Of a stretch of 64,000 bases of DNA, positions 34,177 to 43,054 are shown in pieces. Both the position numbers and the translations under genes were made by a program. The stretch comes from CBDCFV01 sp965261795. GTDB lineage: Bacteria > Chloroflexota > Dehalococcoidia > Lucifugimonadales > UBA3495. The notes under the pieces are model-generated. The model was not told the origin of the DNA, made no database searches, and worked only from the letters and a program-made list of their open reading frames with translations. Location of the stretch: assembly GCA_965261795.1 (NCBI GenBank), contig OZ253476.1:1550001-1614000 (forward strand). The letters are read 5' to 3'. Numbering within the stretch: the first letter of the stretch is position 1; the number at the start of each line of letters is the position of its first letter.

Positions 34177-34995
34177 TTAATCTTCGAGCGCGCCTTCCAA
34201 GTACCGGCGAAAGGCATCCGGGTCGTTGATTAGGGCCTGAAGCTCCATCGAGGGCAGGCGATGGGGGTCGGTATGTTCAGTGATATACCGTGTGCTGTTG
34301 GGCGGGCCGCCGTCGGCCTCGTCAGGTTCCGTTGACCCCGCCAGTGCGGCGTAGCGTATGGGTTTCCCGTCGGCCTCGTATTCGGAGCCGACGATCCACA
34401 GCCGCCCAAACCGGTACCTTTTCTTGACCTCGGTCTCGGCGGCGCTGCTCCAACTGGTGCCAGTAAAAGCGAAGTCCTGCGGAACAAATCCAAGGTTTTC
34501 TTCGATTACCCGGTTGCACCGGTCCAATTCTTCCCGCAACACCTCTCCTTCCGGGTCCTCTGCGGCCAGGTTGGACAGGTTGGGATGGCTGATGGTGTGG
34601 GCGCCGATATGCCAGCCGAGGCCCCGAAGTTCCCTGACTTCCGACCAAGGCATGTGCTCAGGGACTTGGGCCAACGCCAGCGGGCGGGGATAGTCCGGGT
34701 CGTAGGGCGAGGTGTAGATGAACAGGTTCCCCTTGAACCCGTAGCGCTCCAACGTCTCGTACACCTCCCGCCGCATCGAGACGACCGGATGATCGAAGTC
34801 GATCATTATTGGCCGCTCCGGCAGGCTGGCCGTCCCATCCCGCCAAGCGGCGAGTTGGTCGTAATTGATGGAATGAAACCCCATCTCCGCGGCCATTCTC
34901 ATCAGCAGGTCGAACCGTTCTTCCGTCAAGGGATGACTGAGGGCGCCGGCTGCGGTGGGGCGGATTCCGTGGCACATCGTAATCGGTATTCTCAT
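34177..34995 (-). CDS. polysaccharide-deacetylase-family protein
   Basis: A 272-residue NodB-type deacetylase-fold protein. The metal histidines are seen in GWHIGAHTISHPNLSNL (HxxxxH), and the first acidic motif reads IMIDFDHPVVSM where family members usually have a TFDDG-like sequence. One Asp is therefore kept but the second catalytic Asp is not obvious. The C-terminal half has a FAFTGTSWSSAAET stretch in place of the usual proline-rich motif 3. The start at 34995 (MRIPITMCHG) has only a weak ribosome site. A cytoplasmic protein without a signal peptide, possibly acting on a small amide or N-acetyl substrate. Confidence 0.75.
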   Translation of the reverse strand: MRIPITMCHGIRPTAAGALSHPLTEERFDLLMRMAAEMGFHSINYDQLAAWRDGTASLPERPIMIDFDHPVVSMRREVYETLERYGFKGNLFIYTSPYDPDYPRPLALAQVPEHMPWSEVRELRGLGWHIGAHTISHPNLSNLAAEDPEGEVLREELDRCNRVIEENLGFVPQDFAFTGTSWSSAAETEVKKRYRFGRLWIVGSEYEADGKPIRYAALAGSTEPDEADGGPPNSTRYITEHTDPHRLPSMELQALINDPDAFRRYLEGALED

Positions 34996-35149
34996 AACAC
35001 GCTCGAGAGTATCACAGGGTCCGCAGGGCCGCAATTCGGACATCTGTGACATCAGGATGATTGGATTTTACTTGAACATATCTGTACGGGCAGCGACTTG
35101 TGCCTGCCCCGTACCTAGCGGCATGGACAACCTCTTGCGAAAGCGCCCG

Positions 35150-36109
35150 TCAGTCCGACGGGCGCACACCCTCGAAGTACCTCCTGGGGTTCTCGATCAT
35201 CATCCTGTCGATGACGTTTCCAGGCACTCCCGACTCTGTCAGCCTTGGAATAACGGCACGGCTGAGCCAAAGGTAACCGTCGGGGTTCTGCTCCCTGGAG
35301 GGCATCCCCGGCGAACCCAAGCGGGACAGCACGATGTTCCAATCGTGGGAAAGCATCATGTTGGAGGCCAAGCCCTCGTCTAGTCGTTCTTTCAGGTAGT
35401 CGGTCCTTTCCTGCCACGGAGGCAAATGGGGGCGGCCGAAAGGATTGTTTACGTCCCAGCCCAGCCAGACGCCCAATCGGGCCAACTCCCGGTGGTAGTC
35501 GGGGTCAAGGGTGTGGTTGATGTGTCCCACGTATACGTTGTGGGGTTCTACACCTTCCTCTTTCAGGATTCGCACCTGCTCTTCGCCTATCCTGGACTCC
35601 GGCGGCGTGTGAGTAGTGATGGGAACGCCGGTCCGCAGGTGGGTCCTGGCCGAGGCCCGCAGCATCAACTCCTCCTGTTCAGTTATCGGGTCGCTGGTGG
35701 CTACCTTGATGATGCCGGCCTTTATTCCCGTCCCCTCAATGCCTTGTTCGATCTCCCGCACCCAAAGGTCAGCGATGAAGTCCTTGTCCCGCCCCCAGAA
35801 GCTCCGCGGCACGTCCAGCCAGCAGCCGGTGCAGCAAATGAACTGCACCCCCGTTCGTTCCGAAACCTCTTTCATCAGCACAACGTCCCGCCCCAAGTCC
35901 AAGGGGGAAACTTCCACCACGGTGTCAATGCCTCCGTTCTTGGCCTCGGTAAAGGACTCCAAGGCCATGTCCAAGGCTTGGTCGCGGAATTCCAATTCGT
36001 AATAGGTGTGCCGGATGCCGGCGGACGAATCGATCAGGTGTTCATGGGGCAAAGTGAACCCCAAGTCTGCGGTATCCAACGGCCCCAGCACCGAATTTAT
36101 TGTTGCCAT
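35150..36109 (-). CDS. phosphotriesterase-family metal-dependent hydrolase
   Basis: A 319-residue TIM-barrel hydrolase of the phosphotriesterase/PHP-lactonase-like family. Visible are GFTLPHEHLIDSSAG (the HxH metal pair near residues 22-24), AGIIKVATSDPITEQEEL with a lysine at the bridging position, THTPPESRIGEEQVRILKEE, VYVGHINHTLDPDYH and the late Asp in MMLSHDWNIVLS. The ATG at 36109 follows CCGGAGGTGTCGT. Natural substrates of such proteins are usually lactones or small esters, and no phosphotriester activity should be assumed. It is divergent from the M24 peptidase gene. Confidence 0.9.
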   Translation of the reverse strand: MATINSVLGPLDTADLGFTLPHEHLIDSSAGIRHTYYELEFRDQALDMALESFTEAKNGGIDTVVEVSPLDLGRDVVLMKEVSERTGVQFICCTGCWLDVPRSFWGRDKDFIADLWVREIEQGIEGTGIKAGIIKVATSDPITEQEELMLRASARTHLRTGVPITTHTPPESRIGEEQVRILKEEGVEPHNVYVGHINHTLDPDYHRELARLGVWLGWDVNNPFGRPHLPPWQERTDYLKERLDEGLASNMMLSHDWNIVLSRLGSPGMPSREQNPDGYLWLSRAVIPRLTESGVPGNVIDRMMIENPRRYFEGVRPSD

Positions 36110-36264
36110 ACGACACCTCCGGTTTTGTCGCAGTCTAGCTTGCGGGGTTATGTCTCACCGGATTATACAAGCCTTGGCGTCATCCTGCGGTGTTAGAATT
36201 AACGAATCGTCTCACTGAACTCAAATGCAGAGTCGTCCTTACGACAGGCGGTAGAAGGAGCGAA

Positions 36265-37416
36265 ATGCCAGTACATTTCACTGAACAAGAATTGGCCTCC
36301 CGCAGAGAGAAAGTTGTGGCCGAATTGCAGGCCGCCGGGTTGAGGGCCTTGCTCATTTTCCGGCAGGAAAGCATGTACTACCTGACCGGGTACGATACCA
36401 CTGGCTACTCCCAGTTCCAATGCCTGTATCTGGGAGCCGACGGCAAGCTCATCCTGTTGACCCGGTCAGCCGACCTGCGTCAAGCCCGGCTGACCTCGGT
36501 CATTGACGACATCCGTATTTGGGTGGACAGCGCCGACAGCAACCCGGGCCAGGACCTTTGGCAAATCCTGGAAGAGCAAGAATGTGGAGGCCGCCGCTTG
36601 GGAGTGGAGTTGGAGGCGTGGTGCCTGACCGGCAAGCGCTGGGAGTACGTCAGGGCCGCTATAGAAGGCCGCTGCGAGTACGAGGACAGTTCGGAGTTGG
36701 TCAGCCGCTTGAGGCTGGTCAAGAGCGACGCAGAGTTGGAATACATCCGCAAGGCGGCGGCTTTGGCCGATGACGCCCTGGCGGCGGCGCAACGACTGGC
36801 CAAGGCGGGCACGCCGGAGGAGGAAGTCCTGACAGGGATGCAATCGGCGGTCTTCCGGGGCGGGGGCGACTACCCGGCCTCCCGGTTCATCATAGGGTCC
36901 GGGGAGAACGCGCTGATGGTGAGGAATTTTTCCGGCTACCGCACATTGGGGGACAACGACCAACTGCAACTGGAATTCGGAGGCACTTACCGTCAATACC
37001 ATTCCTGTCTGATGCGAACGATCCTGACCGGAGAACCTACCGAGCAGCAGCTTGCCATGCACGCCGCCTGCTGCGACGCGCTCCAAGCCTGCAAGGACGC
37101 CGCCCGCCCTGGCTCCACCTTCGGCGATATTTTCGCCGCTCACGCCGCGTCCCTGGACCGTTCCGGCTTCGGCGATCACCGGCTCAACGCCTGCGGCTAC
37201 AGCCTGGGCGCTCTGTACCCGCCGACGTGGATGGACTGGCCCATGATTTACAAGGACAACCCGGTGGTGTTGCAGCCCAACACGGTCATCTTCATGCACA
37301 TGATCCTGCTGGACTGGGAGCGCAAGCTCGCGATGGCCGTGGGGGACACCGTACTGGTCACCGCCGGTGAATGCGAGACACTGACGAAAATGGGGACGGG
37401 GTTGGTGGTGAATTAG
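36265..37416 (+). CDS. M24-family peptidase-like protein (creatinase/aminopeptidase P fold)
   Basis: A 383-residue protein with the creatinase N-terminal domain (about 5-130) followed by the pita-bread M24 domain. I use the ATG at 36265 with AGAAGGAG upstream. Key metal ligands of aminopeptidases are replaced: where peptidases have DxG and later HSD, this protein reads LEFGGTYRQYHSCLMRT. A later histidine region is present in LNACGYSLGALYPP only weakly. It is therefore more likely a metal-free member of the fold, like creatinase or ectoine hydrolase, than a true aminopeptidase. The substrate is unknown. Confidence 0.8.
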   Translation: MPVHFTEQELASRREKVVAELQAAGLRALLIFRQESMYYLTGYDTTGYSQFQCLYLGADGKLILLTRSADLRQARLTSVIDDIRIWVDSADSNPGQDLWQILEEQECGGRRLGVELEAWCLTGKRWEYVRAAIEGRCEYEDSSELVSRLRLVKSDAELEYIRKAAALADDALAAAQRLAKAGTPEEEVLTGMQSAVFRGGGDYPASRFIIGSGENALMVRNFSGYRTLGDNDQLQLEFGGTYRQYHSCLMRTILTGEPTEQQLAMHAACCDALQACKDAARPGSTFGDIFAAHAASLDRSGFGDHRLNACGYSLGALYPPTWMDWPMIYKDNPVVLQPNTVIFMHMILLDWERKLAMAVGDTVLVTAGECETLTKMGTGLVVN

Positions 37417-37479
37417 GCTCAACTTGGCGAAGCGGGTTTGTTTACAGGGCTCAGCAGAAAATGGAAGGAGGCCAGTGTG

Positions 37480-38985
37480 ATGAATGTACAGCCGTCACCA
37501 TTGTTTGACGCTTCGTTTCCTGCACGGCTGCACGCAGACATTCACCGTATGAACCCTTGGTGGATCGGTGACGCAATGCCCCTGCAGCCTAGGACTCGCC
37601 GCCACTTAGTACAGCAGATCCGTCGTCGCTTGGACACTGACATCGCCCCGATCGTTGTAGTGCGAGGTCCCCGTCAAGTAGGTAAAACGACTGCCCAGTT
37701 TCAAATCATCGCAGATTTGTTGGAAGAAGGAGTGCCTCCTAGCTGCATCCTCCGAGTGCAGTTCGATGAACTGGCGTCGCTAAGGGGGATTCAAGAGCCG
37801 ATTCTGACCATTTCGGACTGGTTCCAGAAAAATATAACCGAAAAGAGTTTTAACTCTCTCGCGCAAGACGGCCGGAAAGCATATCTCTTTTTTGACGAAG
37901 TGCAGAACCTGGAAGGTTGGGATACGCAACTCAAGTCGCTGGTGGATAACACTTCGGTCAAGGTCGTTGTCACGGGCAGTTCCGCTTTGAGAATTGAAAT
38001 GGGCCGGGATAGCTTGGCCGGGCGCATCAACACAGTGGAAGCGGGAGTGCTTTCGCTGACCGAAATCGGGGCATTGCGAGAAATTAACCTAGTAGAGCCG
38101 TTCCTGCGTGACAATGGCATTAGTTCTTTGATTAGTAAGGAATTCTGGCAGGAACTGCGGGCACACGGTCTGAAAAATTCAATGTTTCGTCAAGAAGCAT
38201 TCCGGCATTTTTCAGAGCGGGGAGGCTATCCCATTGTCCACAGGCTAAGAGATGAAGACTGGCCCTTGCTTGCGGATCAGTTGAACGAAACGGTGATAAA
38301 GCGTGTTATTCAACATGACCTCCGGCTTGGTAATCGCGGGCGGAAGCGTGATGCTCCACTGTTAGAAGAGCTTTTTCGCTTGGTGTGCCGCTACGCAGGG
38401 CAGACGCCGACAGTCACCATGCTCGCTGAAGAGGCTCGGTTGTCTCTGGCCGCCAATATAGGCGGCCAACGAGTGGGTCAATACCTGCGGTTTCTTGACG
38501 ATACACTTCTGGTCCGGTTGATTCCGCCCCTTGAAATACGGCTTAAAAGGAAGCGAGGGAGTTCCAAGCTTTGCTTGGTGGACCACGGCTTGCGCGCCAG
38601 TTGGCTTCAGGAGCAGGTGCCTCTCACATCGGAAGAACTCGCGGTGCAGCCGGAACTCACAACGCTGGCAGGTCATCTGGCGGAAAGTATCTTCGGGTCG
38701 GTTGCCTCGACGATTCACGGCTTGGATATCGCGCACTTTCCCGAACGGGGAACGGACCGTGAAGTAGATTTTGTGCTAACCATCGGAGCCCAGCGTGTAC
38801 CCGTGGAAATCAAATATCAACGCAGGATAGACCCTTTGCGCGACACTTTAGGCATCCGCTCTTTCCTGGATAAGTCGGTCAACAACGCTTCTTTTGGTCT
38901 GCTGATAACCCAGGACGACTCCGGAGAGGTTGACGACCCTCGCATCGTGAGTCTGCCGCTCTCAACCTTTATGTTGTTGAGGTGA
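37480..38985 (+). CDS. AAA-type ATPase with DUF4143 nuclease-like domain
   Basis: A 501-residue ATP-binding protein. The P-loop VVVRGPRQVGKTT lies at about residues 55-67, the Walker B region is KAYLFFDEVQNLEGW, and sensor 1 is KVVVTGSSALRIE. The C-terminal DUF4143 part (about 300-490) contains LRFLDDTLLVRLIPP and the PD-(D/E)XK-like EVDFVLTIGAQRVPVEIKYQ. Such proteins are widespread, and the role is unclear; links to mobile DNA or toxin-like systems have been proposed. The start ATG at 37480 (or GTG 37474) follows AAGGAGG. It stands alone, with A+T content somewhat above its neighbours, consistent with horizontal acquisition. Confidence 0.85.
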   Translation: MNVQPSPLFDASFPARLHADIHRMNPWWIGDAMPLQPRTRRHLVQQIRRRLDTDIAPIVVVRGPRQVGKTTAQFQIIADLLEEGVPPSCILRVQFDELASLRGIQEPILTISDWFQKNITEKSFNSLAQDGRKAYLFFDEVQNLEGWDTQLKSLVDNTSVKVVVTGSSALRIEMGRDSLAGRINTVEAGVLSLTEIGALREINLVEPFLRDNGISSLISKEFWQELRAHGLKNSMFRQEAFRHFSERGGYPIVHRLRDEDWPLLADQLNETVIKRVIQHDLRLGNRGRKRDAPLLEELFRLVCRYAGQTPTVTMLAEEARLSLAANIGGQRVGQYLRFLDDTLLVRLIPPLEIRLKRKRGSSKLCLVDHGLRASWLQEQVPLTSEELAVQPELTTLAGHLAESIFGSVASTIHGLDIAHFPERGTDREVDFVLTIGAQRVPVEIKYQRRIDPLRDTLGIRSFLDKSVNNASFGLLITQDDSGEVDDPRIVSLPLSTFMLLR

Positions 38986-39073
38986 TGAGCAGGCGTTCGC
39001 TTGCTCGCAATAAATATGTGCAGCAGTGGCCGCCGTCAGGGAGCAAGACAAGCGATCTTACGGACGTCAGGAA

Positions 39074-39113
39074 GGGTATCGGTCCAGACACAACATAGGC
39101 TGAACCGATACCC
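39074..39113. terminator. 10-bp inverted repeat after the AAA-ATPase gene
   Basis: GGGTATCGGT (39074-39083) and ACCGATACCC (39104-39113) are perfect complements, with CAG/CTG extending the inner stem. There is no T-run. The structure lies between the ATPase gene and the permease remnant and may be a terminator or the edge of a lost element. Confidence 0.4.
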
Positions 39114-39150
39114 TGCTCATTGCTCGAGCAAGGGGGATAGAAACCGTATT

Positions 39151-39478
39151 TTAGCCGGTCCCCCTAAGCCTTGGGTCCAGAACGTCCCGCAGTGCGTCAC
39201 CCAGCAGGTTCCAGGCAAACACCACTATGCCAATCGCCAACCCCGGGAACACGCCCAGCCATGGCGCCAAGCGCACGTAGGTTTGCGCCGCGCCGCGCAA
39301 CATGCCGCCCCACGAAGCTACGTCGGGGGGAACGCCGACGCCGAGGAAGCTCAGCGTCGCCTCTGCGACTATGGCTATCCCCAGAAAGACCGTGACCATC
39401 ACGATATACAGGGCAAGGCAATTGGGCATCATGTGGCGGAATATGATGCGGCCGTGGCCGGCCCCTACCGCCCCCCAC
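39151..39478 (-). pseudogene. truncated DppC-type permease (C-terminal third)
   Basis: The frame holds only the last 100 or so residues of a peptide-transporter permease: GRIIFRHMMPNCLALYIVMV, EATLSFLGVGVPPDVASWG and ending GDALRDVLDPRLRG. The homology begins abruptly at AVGAGHGRII, at about 39475, exactly beside a small hairpin (39474-39493) that precedes the amidase gene. About 190 N-terminal residues, including the first helices, are missing, and there is no start with a ribosome site. It is closely similar to the intact permease at 28287-29195, so recombination or an insertion probably cut it. Confidence 0.85.
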
Positions 39479-39493
39479 GGACGAAACCGTGGG
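39474..39493. repeat. small hairpin at the break point of the permease remnant
   Basis: CCCACGG (39474-39480) and CCGTGGG (39487-39493) enclose a 6-base loop. Its position, at the exact end of the permease homology, is like the imperfect end hairpins of IS200/IS605 elements, but no transposase gene is present, so this is only suggestive. Confidence 0.35.
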
Positions 39494-39511
39494 AGGCTTG
39501 AACAGTAACTC

Positions 39512-40927
39512 CTAAATCGGCGGCCTGCGCAGATGCCAGGTGGTGCTCTGTTCGTAGGCGTGGGCCACTTTCATGACGGTGGCGTCATCAAAGGGGCGGC
39601 CGGCGATTTGGAGGGATATGGGGAGGTCTTCGGACGTGAATCCGCAGGGGACCGATATGGCGGGGACTCCGGCTAGGTTGAAGGGGCCCGTGAAGCTCCT
39701 GACGCCGGATATGCCTCTCTGGGCGTCTGCCTGGCTCCTGATGCCGGGCGAGTCGGCTATCTTGGGGGCTGCACCGGGCGATGAGGGCAAGACCAGCACG
39801 TCTACGTTTTCCAGCAGCTCCAGAATCTGCCGTCTAAGCAACTCGCGAATCTTTTGCGCCTTGGTATACATTTGAGCGGGGGTAAGGATAGCGGTCAGAA
39901 GCCTCACCCTGGAGTTGTAGTCGTAGTCGCCGGGGCGGCTTTTCAGGTTTTCGTAGTGGACAGCGGCAGCCTCCATGTCAGTCAGCCCCTTGGAGGCCAC
40001 GCCGCCCGCTTCGATCAAGGGGAGGGATACTTCCTCCACCGACGCCCCTAACTCGCCCAACGCTCCAACCGAGGCGATTACGGCGTCTCGTACTTCCGTG
40101 TCAACGTCGTCACCGTACACCTTCTCTTTGATCACCCCAACCCTGAGGTTAGTGATGCCGCCGTCAAGGGCAGCGCGGTAGTCGGGCACAGGAGCGTTGC
40201 GGGAATAAGCGTCCTTGGGGTCGTACCCAGCGATTGCTTGCAGGGTGATGGCGCAGTCCTCCACCGTCCGGGTAATGGGCCCCACCGTGTCCATTGACCA
40301 GCAGGCTGGAAGGACACCGTACCTGCTCACCAAGCCCCACGTAGGCCTCAACCCGACCAGCCCGCTCCAAGCTGCCGGGATACGGATGGAGCCGCCCGTG
40401 TCTTCCCCCAAGGAAGCGGCGCACAGGAACGCCGCAGTGGCTGCGGCCGACCCGCTGGAGGAGATGCCAGGGTTTCTGGTGAGGTCCCACGGGTTGTGGG
40501 GAGTGCCGCCGGGGTGGTAGAAGCTGTCTCCCAACGCAAACTCGCTCAGGTTCAGCTTCCCCAGCAGCACTGCGCCTGCGTTCTTCAGGCCCGATACCAC
40601 CGTGGCGTCCTCATCGGGAACAAAGTCCCAAAGAATGGTTGACCCGCCGGTGGTGCGGACCCCTTTCGTATAACACTGGTCCTTGACAGCGACGGGCACG
40701 CCGTGGAGCGGCCCGAGGTATCGGCCCGCCCTTATGTCCTCTTCGGCTTGGCGGGCCTCTTGCAACGCCGCATCCCGCAACACGGTTATGTAGGAATTCA
40801 GCTTGCTGTCAACCTGCTCGATGCGGTCAAGGTAGGCTTCCGTCGCCTCCACCGGCGAGACGTCGCCGGTCTCAATCAGCTTGGAAAGCGCGGCTGCCGT
40901 AAGGAACGGTATGTCTTGCTTGTTCAT
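39512..40927 (-). CDS. amidase (amidase signature family)
   Basis: A 471-residue amidase signature enzyme that hydrolyses an amide by a Ser-cisSer-Lys triad. Lys82 is in GVPVAVKDQCYTKG, the cis-Ser is in NPGISSSGSAAATAAF (about 156-158) and the nucleophile is Ser180 in GEDTGGSIRIPAAWSGLVGL. It ends GRPFDDATVMKVAHAYEQ. It is related to GatA, but no gatB or gatC is nearby and the downstream placement after an amidohydrolase gene (10-base gap) suggests a catabolic amidase. The ATG at 40927 follows AAGGACTCGTCA. Confidence 0.9.
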   Translation of the reverse strand: MNKQDIPFLTAAALSKLIETGDVSPVEATEAYLDRIEQVDSKLNSYITVLRDAALQEARQAEEDIRAGRYLGPLHGVPVAVKDQCYTKGVRTTGGSTILWDFVPDEDATVVSGLKNAGAVLLGKLNLSEFALGDSFYHPGGTPHNPWDLTRNPGISSSGSAAATAAFLCAASLGEDTGGSIRIPAAWSGLVGLRPTWGLVSRYGVLPACWSMDTVGPITRTVEDCAITLQAIAGYDPKDAYSRNAPVPDYRAALDGGITNLRVGVIKEKVYGDDVDTEVRDAVIASVGALGELGASVEEVSLPLIEAGGVASKGLTDMEAAAVHYENLKSRPGDYDYNSRVRLLTAILTPAQMYTKAQKIRELLRRQILELLENVDVLVLPSSPGAAPKIADSPGIRSQADAQRGISGVRSFTGPFNLAGVPAISVPCGFTSEDLPISLQIAGRPFDDATVMKVAHAYEQSTTWHLRRPPI

Positions 40928-40937
40928 TGACGAGTCC

Positions 40938-42116
40938 TTAACGAATTCTTCTTCCGCTTTGGAATACGGCCCAGATGTTTCTGAGAGCTCCCGGGTCGGA
41001 CAGCGGGTCCCCGTCTATGAGCACCATGTCGGCTTGCTTCCCGACCTCGATGGTGCCCGCTTGGTCCTGGATGCCCAGGAGGTCGGCGGCAACCCGGGTA
41101 GACGCTTCCAGCGCGGTCTGAGGAGTCATCCCGTTTTCTACCATCAACTCGATCTCCCGGGCCACAAAGCCGTGGCGGGCCGGGGAGCCGCCCGCGTCGG
41201 TGCCGGTGGCTATGCGGACGCCCGCTCGCAGGGCGCGCTGAAAGCTGGCGATGGAATTTTCCTTGCGATCATAGATTTCCGCCATTTGGTCGTGCGACCA
41301 CCCCAGCTGCGTCGCCAGACGCGCTCTGGCATCCCATGTCGACATGGTGGGCACCATGTAAGTGCCCATTTGCGCCATGAGTTGTACCGTAGGCTCGTCC
41401 ACGTAGGTGCCGTGCTCGATGGAGTCGATTCCGGCCTCGACCGCCAAACGAGTGCCTTCGAACCCGTGGCAGTGGGCGGCGATTTTCAACCCGGCCTCGT
41501 GTGACGCTCGCACCGCGACGTTCAACCCTTCGCGGCTCATGCTGGCGAATTGCTCACCGTCGTCGCGGAATCCGGTAGCGCCTACCTTGATGAGACCGGC
41601 GCCCTTTTCGATCATATCCTGGATGCCTTCCAGCAGCTCCTCAGGTGTTTCCGTTCCCCGGGTCAGCCCGGCGGGCCAAGTCCCCGGGAACTGGAACCAC
41701 TCACCGGAGGCTATTATCCGCGGCCCCAGAATCGCCCCGGCGGCAGCTTGGCGGGCGATTCCGATGTTGATGGCGTAACGGGCCCCAACGTCCCTCGCCG
41801 AAGTAACCCCCGACATGAGTGCCCGGCGGCAGTTGCCCACAGCTTTAAGCGTGAATTCCTCGTGAGTATCGTTCAGCAGGCGTTCCATGACGTCCATGCC
41901 GCCGTCGCCCGTGAAGTGCTCGTGGCAATCGATTAACCCGGGTATCAGGGTCAAGCCTTGCCCGTTGATATCCTCCTGGTGCAACGCCCGTTTTGGCCGG
42001 GCCGATTCCTCTCCAATCCAGCTTATCACCCCGCCCGATACTTCCAAGCTCACCGCCGGCAGCGGAGCGGCCTCTGTCCCGTCGATTAGCCTGACATTTC
42101 GAATTACCAGGTCCAT
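40938..42116 (-). CDS. amidohydrolase family protein
   Basis: A 392-residue metal-dependent hydrolase of the amidohydrolase superfamily (imidazolonepropionase/Xaa-Pro dipeptidase-like branch). GLIDCHEHFTGDG holds the first HxH, GLIKVGATGF supplies the bridging lysine region, KIAAHCHGFEGTRLAVEAG and DSIEHGTYVDEP the two later histidines, and RIATGTDAGG the Asp. The ATG at 42116 follows AAGGAGACAGCC. It is co-transcribed with the amidase. The combination could open a cyclic amide or dipeptide and then deamidate the product, which is only an inference. Confidence 0.9.
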   Translation of the reverse strand: MDLVIRNVRLIDGTEAAPLPAVSLEVSGGVISWIGEESARPKRALHQEDINGQGLTLIPGLIDCHEHFTGDGGMDVMERLLNDTHEEFTLKAVGNCRRALMSGVTSARDVGARYAINIGIARQAAAGAILGPRIIASGEWFQFPGTWPAGLTRGTETPEELLEGIQDMIEKGAGLIKVGATGFRDDGEQFASMSREGLNVAVRASHEAGLKIAAHCHGFEGTRLAVEAGIDSIEHGTYVDEPTVQLMAQMGTYMVPTMSTWDARARLATQLGWSHDQMAEIYDRKENSIASFQRALRAGVRIATGTDAGGSPARHGFVAREIELMVENGMTPQTALEASTRVAADLLGIQDQAGTIEVGKQADMVLIDGDPLSDPGALRNIWAVFQSGRRIR

Positions 42117-42176
42117 GGCTGTCTCCTTACGGCGTCCTCAGCATCGAATGGCCCAAGCCTATCACAATTGGGAAGG

Positions 42177-42728
42177 TTACCGCAGGTTGCCGGATGCCCT
42201 CCAATCTTGGGCGAGCAGCCCGTACAGAAGAGTGTCCCACCAACGACTCTTGAAATACTCGTTCTGACGTAACTGCCCTTCGAGGCGCAGACCCAGCTTT
42301 TCCAGGACCCGGCCCGACGCCGCGTTGTCTGCAATACACCAGGACGAAATACGATGGAGCTTCAACTCACTGAATCCGAACTCAACCATGGCATTTCCGG
42401 CTTCGGTGGCGAAGCCTCTGCCCCAGAACTCCGGCGACAGCTCGAACCCTATGTCAGCCTCCCGGTCGTTGTCTTGCTTGAGCCGTATCCCGCAGTTGCC
42501 TATAAGCTTACCGCTTTCGGAGAGGACTATGGCAAGCTGGAATTTACGCCGGGGCCGCTCGTCCTGCTGGTCTATAAAACCTTGGATGAAATCCTTGACC
42601 TCGGCCTCGGCGCGGTCGGTCCAAGGGTAAAAACGGAGGTATCTGGGATCGCGCTGATAGGCCAGCGTCTCCGCCCAGTCGGTAGCCAAAAAGTCCCGGA
42701 GCAACAAGCGGTCTGTAGTAATTCGCAT
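42177..42728 (-). CDS. GNAT-family N-acetyltransferase
   Basis: A 183-residue acetyl-CoA-dependent acetyltransferase of the RimJ/RimL-like type. The opening MRITTDRLLLRDF is characteristic. The acetyl-CoA-binding region is IGFELSPEFWGRGFATEAGN, followed by NAASGRVLEKLGLRLEGQLR, the conserved end of this group. The acceptor could be a protein N-terminus, an antibiotic or a small amine. It is transcribed as a single gene in front of the amidohydrolase. Confidence 0.88.
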   Translation of the reverse strand: MRITTDRLLLRDFLATDWAETLAYQRDPRYLRFYPWTDRAEAEVKDFIQGFIDQQDERPRRKFQLAIVLSESGKLIGNCGIRLKQDNDREADIGFELSPEFWGRGFATEAGNAMVEFGFSELKLHRISSWCIADNAASGRVLEKLGLRLEGQLRQNEYFKSRWWDTLLYGLLAQDWRASGNLR

Positions 42729-43054
42729 TACTGCTGGCAGGAAATAAGAAGATCACGCCGGGCCGCAAGTCAATGTGGACCGGCATGTCAAGCCGTTTGA
42801 AGTTTATCGTGAGCCGACCGGATGCAACCAGCCTTTGCCGCCGCAACCGCGGCGTCAGCACCCGGGCCTGGTGCTACAGTCGCACATGAAAGCCGGAAGG
42901 GTCAAATGGGACTCATCATGACAGACGATCTATGGCCTGATGACGCCGTCCCTGTCTGGACTAAACTAACGCCAAACTGAAAACCGAATGGTCATGGGGA
43001 AATCCGAGGCAAGTTGAGATATTCTGTACATCCCACCTTGGTTTTAGTTTAGCC
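42729..43054. other. gene-free spacer
   Basis: 326 bases between the GNAT gene start and the end of the methyltransferase gene on the same strand. I find no ORF with a ribosome site, no clear hairpin and no repeat shared with the rest of the window. Confidence 0.5.
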
